This document shows, one piece after another, positions 5,513 through 7,853 of a DNA stretch of 7,853 nucleotides. A program made the position numbers and the translations under genes. This DNA comes from an uncultured Peptococcaceae bacterium (lineage in GTDB: Bacteria; Bacillota; Peptococcia; Peptococcales; Peptococcaceae), in assembly GCA_902496505.1 (NCBI GenBank), contig CABVBB010000082.1, positions 1 through 7,853 of the forward strand, given 5' to 3'. The notes beneath the pieces are model-generated. The model did not search any database. It saw only the letters and a program-made list of their open reading frames with translations, and had not been told where the DNA came from. The stretch's first letter is position 1. Each line of letters starts with the position of its first letter.

Positions 5513-5983
5513 TTACCCGACGAATATCTCTGTGATAGTGAGCACCCGACCATCCAGCACCTGGATCTCAAAAGGTATCCTGACGGGCGTCGTTGGATCT
5601 TTGGGCTTGAGAAACTGCAAAAATTCTTCGCGTTTGGTGGTGGTGTATTTCTTGTCCGCATCTTCTGTCACGAACAAATTGCCTGTATCGTAGAAATTGT
5701 AGCGCGTCTGCTCGTCCAAAGTGAAGTAGAGCAGTTCGTCCGTTGGATCGTCAATATAGTAGTTGTCCGGCATATCCTCTGCGGTCAGGCCCTGCTTATG
5801 GATCCAGTACGTATCGGCCAGATCGATGAACGTAAAGTCATCGACCACCAGCGTATCCCCCTCCACAGTCACATAGCCTTCATAAAGCTCATACACCCCC
5901 GAGTCAGCCTGCGGCGCTGCTTCTTGGCAAGCCGTCAGCATACACGCGAAGAGCAAGAGCCAAAGTAGCTTTCCCTTTTTCAC
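5513..5983 (-). CDS. Small lipoprotein of unknown function
   Basis: The 156-residue product begins with a lipoprotein signal: VKKGK, a hydrophobic run (6-16), then the lipobox LTAC with the lipidated Cys at 19. The mature protein of about 138 residues would be anchored to the outer face of the cytoplasmic membrane. It is acidic (clusters of Asp/Glu), lacks Cys, and alternates short hydrophobic and polar stretches, suggesting a small beta-rich domain. The GTG at 5983 is chosen because AGGAGGG (complement of 5990-5996) lies 6 nt before it. The in-frame ATG at 6001 overlaps that ribosome site and would give an odd leader (MTGGDR). I do not recognise the family; the 'DMPDNYYI..P' stretch feels shared with other small Firmicute proteins, but this is not evidence. 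It lies just after the peptide-importer terminator and is transcribed separately, so no functional link is implied. Confidence 0.85.
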   Translation of the reverse strand: MKKGKLLWLLLFACMLTACQEAAPQADSGVYELYEGYVTVEGDTLVVDDFTFIDLADTYWIHKQGLTAEDMPDNYYIDDPTDELLYFTLDEQTRYNFYDTGNLFVTEDADKKYTTTKREEFLQFLKPKDPTTPVRIPFEIQVLDGRVLTITEIFVG

Positions 5984-6007
5984 CCTATCCCCTCCTGTCA
6001 TTTTTCC

Positions 6008-6023
6008 AGAGCAGCATTGCTCT
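6008..6023 (-). other. Short hairpin in the lipoprotein leader
   Basis: AGAGCA/TGCTCT pair over 6 bases around a 4-nt loop (6014-6017), between the lipoprotein promoter and its ribosome site. It may stabilise the message or affect translation. It is short enough to be chance. Confidence 0.3.
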
Positions 6024-6028
6024 CTTTC

Positions 6029-6057
6029 AGCATAACAGACCGCCCGCTTTCTGCAAA
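6029..6057 (-). promoter_or_regulatory. Promoter of the lipoprotein gene
   Basis: On the minus strand, TTTGCA (complement of 6052-6057, 4/6) lies 17 bp before TATGCT (complement of 6029-6034, 4/6), which carries a TGn extension (TGTTATGCT). Transcription would begin near 6022, about 39 nt before the GTG start. It lies just past the terminator of the importer operon, consistent with independent expression. Confidence 0.5.
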
Positions 6058-6069
6058 GCCCCCAAAAGC

Positions 6070-6112
6070 AAAAAAGCCCTGCCGCCGGAAAACGACTCAG
6101 GCAACAGGGCTT
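6070..6112 (-). terminator. Intrinsic terminator of the peptide-importer operon
   Basis: On the minus strand, 13-base arms (6100-6112 and 6074-6086, with two G-U pairs) flank a 13-nt loop and end in a run of six T (6070-6075, overlapping the stem base). It begins 9 nt after the stop codon of the last importer gene, marking the 3' end of that operon. Confidence 0.9.
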
Positions 6113-6121
6113 AGGGATATT

Positions 6122-7123
6122 TTATTTTTGGCCGACGCTCATTTGATCATCGAACAAATGGCAGGCGACGAAATGGCCGGGGGCGATCTCTTTCATGCCG
6201 GGATAGGGCTGGGTCTCGCAGCTGTCCATCTTTTGATAGCAGCGGCTGCAGAAACGGCAGTTATCCTTAGGATCGATAGGACTGGGCACATCACCACTCA
6301 GGATGATGCGTTCCTTCTTGATCCGCGGGTTGATATTGGGGATAGCGGAGAGGAGCGCCTTGGTGTAAGGATGCTGTGGATTATCGTAGAGCTCCTTTTT
6401 GTCGGCGATCTCCACGAGCTTGCCCAAGTACATGACGCCGACGCGGTCGCTGATGTGTTTGACGACATTGAGGCCGTGGGCGATGAAGAGATAGGTCAGG
6501 CCGAATTCTTCTTTGAGGTCATCGAGCAGGTTGAGCACCTGCGCTTGGATGGAAACGTCCAGTGCAGAGACGGGCTCGTCGCAGACGATGAGCTTAGGCT
6601 GCACAGCCAAAGCGCGGGCAATGCCGACACGCTGCCGCTGGCCGCCGGAAAATTCGTGAGGATAGCGGTTGCGGTGGTGATTGGCCAAACCGACGCAGTT
6701 GAGCAGATAGTTGACGCGGTCTTCGATCTGATCATTGGGCAGCAGTTTATTGGTGCGAATGGGTTCAGCAATGATATCGCCGATGGTCATGCGCGGATTG
6801 AGGGACGCATAGGGATCTTGGAAGATCAGCTGGATATCTTTGCAGTAGCCCCGCCGCTCATTTTCATTCATAGCGGTGAGGTTTTTGCCGTCATAGATGA
6901 TCTCACCGGCAGTGGGCTGGTGCAGATTGACGATGAGTTTGCCGATGGTACTCTTGCCGCAGCCGGATTCACCGACCAGGCCCAGCGCCTCGCCTTTATA
7001 GATATCCAAGGAAAGGTCGTCGACCGCCTTGAGCACAGAGGTAGTCTTGCCGAAGAAATTGGTCTCGACAGGAAAATATTTGGAGAGATGCTTGATCTCG
7101 ATCAGTTTTTCTTTGTCGCTCAT
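6122..7123 (-). CDS. Oligopeptide/dipeptide ABC transporter ATP-binding protein (OppF/DppF-like)
   Basis: This complete 333-residue ATPase is one of the two nucleotide-binding subunits that drive peptide (or nickel/oligosaccharide) uptake by an Opp/Dpp-type importer at the cytoplasmic membrane. Seen in order: Walker A GESGCGKST (51-59), Q-loop FQDP (101-104), signature FSGGQRQR (158-165), Walker B LIVCDEP (178-184), D-loop SALD (186-189) and switch His216. The residue after that His is Gly where most relatives have Asp. The C-terminal oligopeptide-type extension starts at HPYTKALL (251-258) and holds Cys289, Cys292, Cys295, Cys302 and Cys321; a C-terminal iron-sulfur cluster is known for some relatives. 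The start ATG overlaps the stop of the upstream ATPase by 4 nt (ATGA), and GGAGGAGG lies just before it. By position and sequence it is OppF-like rather than OppD-like; the substrate is not determined. Confidence 0.95.
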   Translation of the reverse strand: MSDKEKLIEIKHLSKYFPVETNFFGKTTSVLKAVDDLSLDIYKGEALGLVGESGCGKSTIGKLIVNLHQPTAGEIIYDGKNLTAMNENERRGYCKDIQLIFQDPYASLNPRMTIGDIIAEPIRTNKLLPNDQIEDRVNYLLNCVGLANHHRNRYPHEFSGGQRQRVGIARALAVQPKLIVCDEPVSALDVSIQAQVLNLLDDLKEEFGLTYLFIAHGLNVVKHISDRVGVMYLGKLVEIADKKELYDNPQHPYTKALLSAIPNINPRIKKERIILSGDVPSPIDPKDNCRFCSRCYQKMDSCETQPYPGMKEIAPGHFVACHLFDDQMSVGQK

Positions 7124-7853
7124 GCTTCCTCCTCCACTTCATCATGGTATAAAAAGCAGCGTACGGAGCGGCCGCCTTCATTGACCAATGCCGGCTTTTT
7201 CTCCCGGCAGATGTCCATACATTTATCGCAGCGATCGGAAAAAGCGCAGCCCTTGGGCATATTGAGCGGATTGGGCACCATACCGTCGATCATGAACAAG
7301 CGGTCTTGGTCTTCGTCGATCTTGGGGATAGAGCCTAAGAGTCCTCTGGTGTAAGGATGCTTGGGTTCTTCAAAGAGCGGGATGACCGGCGCTTCTTCGA
7401 CGATCTTGCCGCAGTACATGACGATGACGCGGTCTGCCGCCTCTGCTACGACGCCCAGATCATGGGTGATGAGCATGACAGCCATATTGAAGCGCTCTCT
7501 GAGCTTATAGAGCAGCTCCATGATCTGCGCCTGGATCGTCACGTCCAAGGCAGTGGTCGGTTCGTCTGCGATCAATAATTCTGGATGGCAGGATAAAGCC
7601 ATCGCGATCATGACTCTTTGGCGCATACCGCCGCTCATTTGGTGGGGATAATCGTTGACCCGTTTTTCCGGGGACGGGATACCGACCAGATCCAGCATAG
7701 TGATGGCCCGTTTCAGCGCGTCTTCTTTGGACAAGTCCATATGCGCCTGAATGGTCTCCATGAGCTGGTCTTTGATCCGGTGTACGGGATTTAAGGAGGT
7801 CATAGGCTCCTGAAAGATCATGGAGATCTGGTCTCCTCTGATCTTCTGCATTT
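7120..7853 (-). CDS. Oligopeptide/dipeptide ABC transporter ATP-binding protein (OppD/DppD-like), N-terminus beyond window
   Basis: The frame is open to the right edge and lacks the Walker A region, so the true start lies outside; some 80-90 N-terminal residues are missing by comparison with the family. In the visible part, counted from the Met at 7851, are the Q-loop IFQEP (12-16), signature MSGGMRQR (72-79), Walker B LLIADEP (92-98), D-loop TALD (100-103) and switch His130 in ITHDLGVV. The C-terminal peptide-transporter extension starts at HPYTRGLL (165-172) and carries Cys202, Cys208, Cys211, Cys215 and Cys232. It pairs with the downstream OppF-like ATPase, which starts inside its stop codon, so the two are translationally coupled. 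The permease and binding-protein genes are presumably upstream, beyond 7853. The internal Met at 7851 is not the start, because the family continues N-terminally. Confidence 0.95.
   Translation of the reverse strand, partial: MQKIRGDQISMIFQEPMTSLNPVHRIKDQLMETIQAHMDLSKEDALKRAITMLDLVGIPSPEKRVNDYPHQMSGGMRQRVMIAMALSCHPELLIADEPTTALDVTIQAQIMELLYKLRERFNMAVMLITHDLGVVAEAADRVIVMYCGKIVEEAPVIPLFEEPKHPYTRGLLGSIPKIDEDQDRLFMIDGMVPNPLNMPKGCAFSDRCDKCMDICREKKPALVNEGGRSVRCFLYHDEVEEEA

Noticed and set aside
5351..5968. A 205-codon plus-strand open frame
   Set aside because: Only its first 43 codons resemble the mobile-element ATPase; the rest is antisense to the lipoprotein gene, so it is a chance fusion frame rather than one gene.
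6017..7354. A 445-codon open frame on the plus strand
   Set aside because: It is antisense to the two ABC ATPases, whose motifs are complete on the minus strand. It has no ribosome site and resembles no family; the long frame follows from the codon pattern of the real genes.
1..7853. CRISPR array, tRNA, rRNA or intact insertion sequence
   Set aside because: No regularly spaced repeats, cloverleaf or rRNA-like sequence, or complete transposase frame was seen in the window.

Overview
The window looks like chromosomal DNA of a Bacillota bacterium, probably an anaerobe of the Negativicutes or Clostridia. I infer this from the strong AGGAGG-type ribosome sites, the compact sigma-A-like promoters, the T-run terminators and the style of the proteins; no marker gene fixes the taxon. 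Nearly all genes lie on the minus strand. The exception is a plus-strand block at about 4100-5480 that looks acquired.

Reading rightward: (1) 1-503 (-) is the N-terminal part of a divalent-anion/sodium symporter (DASS/SLC13-like) permease that runs off the left edge. (2) 588-2615 (-) is a 675-residue cytoplasmic alkaline-phosphatase-superfamily phosphodiesterase with every expected catalytic and metal-ligand residue. The two probably form one transcription unit, read from a promoter at 2688-2716 that has a perfect 16-bp palindrome just downstream. (3) 2836-3762 (-) is a LysR-type regulator with its own extended -10 promoter and a 23-bp perfect-stem terminator. It is the natural candidate regulator of the phosphodiesterase/permease unit. 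(4) 3806-4232 holds no recognised gene, but carries a strong minus-strand terminator with no gene to end, a possible small RNA of about 195 nt, and the promoter of the next gene. (5) 4233-5090 (+) is an AraC-family regulator with a GyrI-like ligand-binding domain; a near-perfect internal ribosome site may also let that domain be made alone. (6) 5091-5512 holds the AraC terminator and the decayed core of an IstB/DnaC-like ATPase, a scar of a mobile element. (7) 5513-5983 (-) is a small lipoprotein of unknown function with its own promoter. (8) 6122-7123 and 7120-7853 (-) are the two ATPases of an oligopeptide/dipeptide (Opp/Dpp) ABC importer. They overlap by 4 nt and end at a strong terminator; the upstream one is cut by the right edge.

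Functionally there are three units: an anion import plus phosphodiester hydrolysis module under probable LysR control, an effector-sensing AraC regulator beside a mobile-element remnant, and the energising end of a peptide importer operon. No CRISPR array, rRNA, tRNA or intact transposase was seen. The most distinctive items are the phosphodiesterase/permease module with its dyad-rich promoter, the internal start in the AraC gene, the orphan terminator/possible small RNA, and the ATPase remnant.
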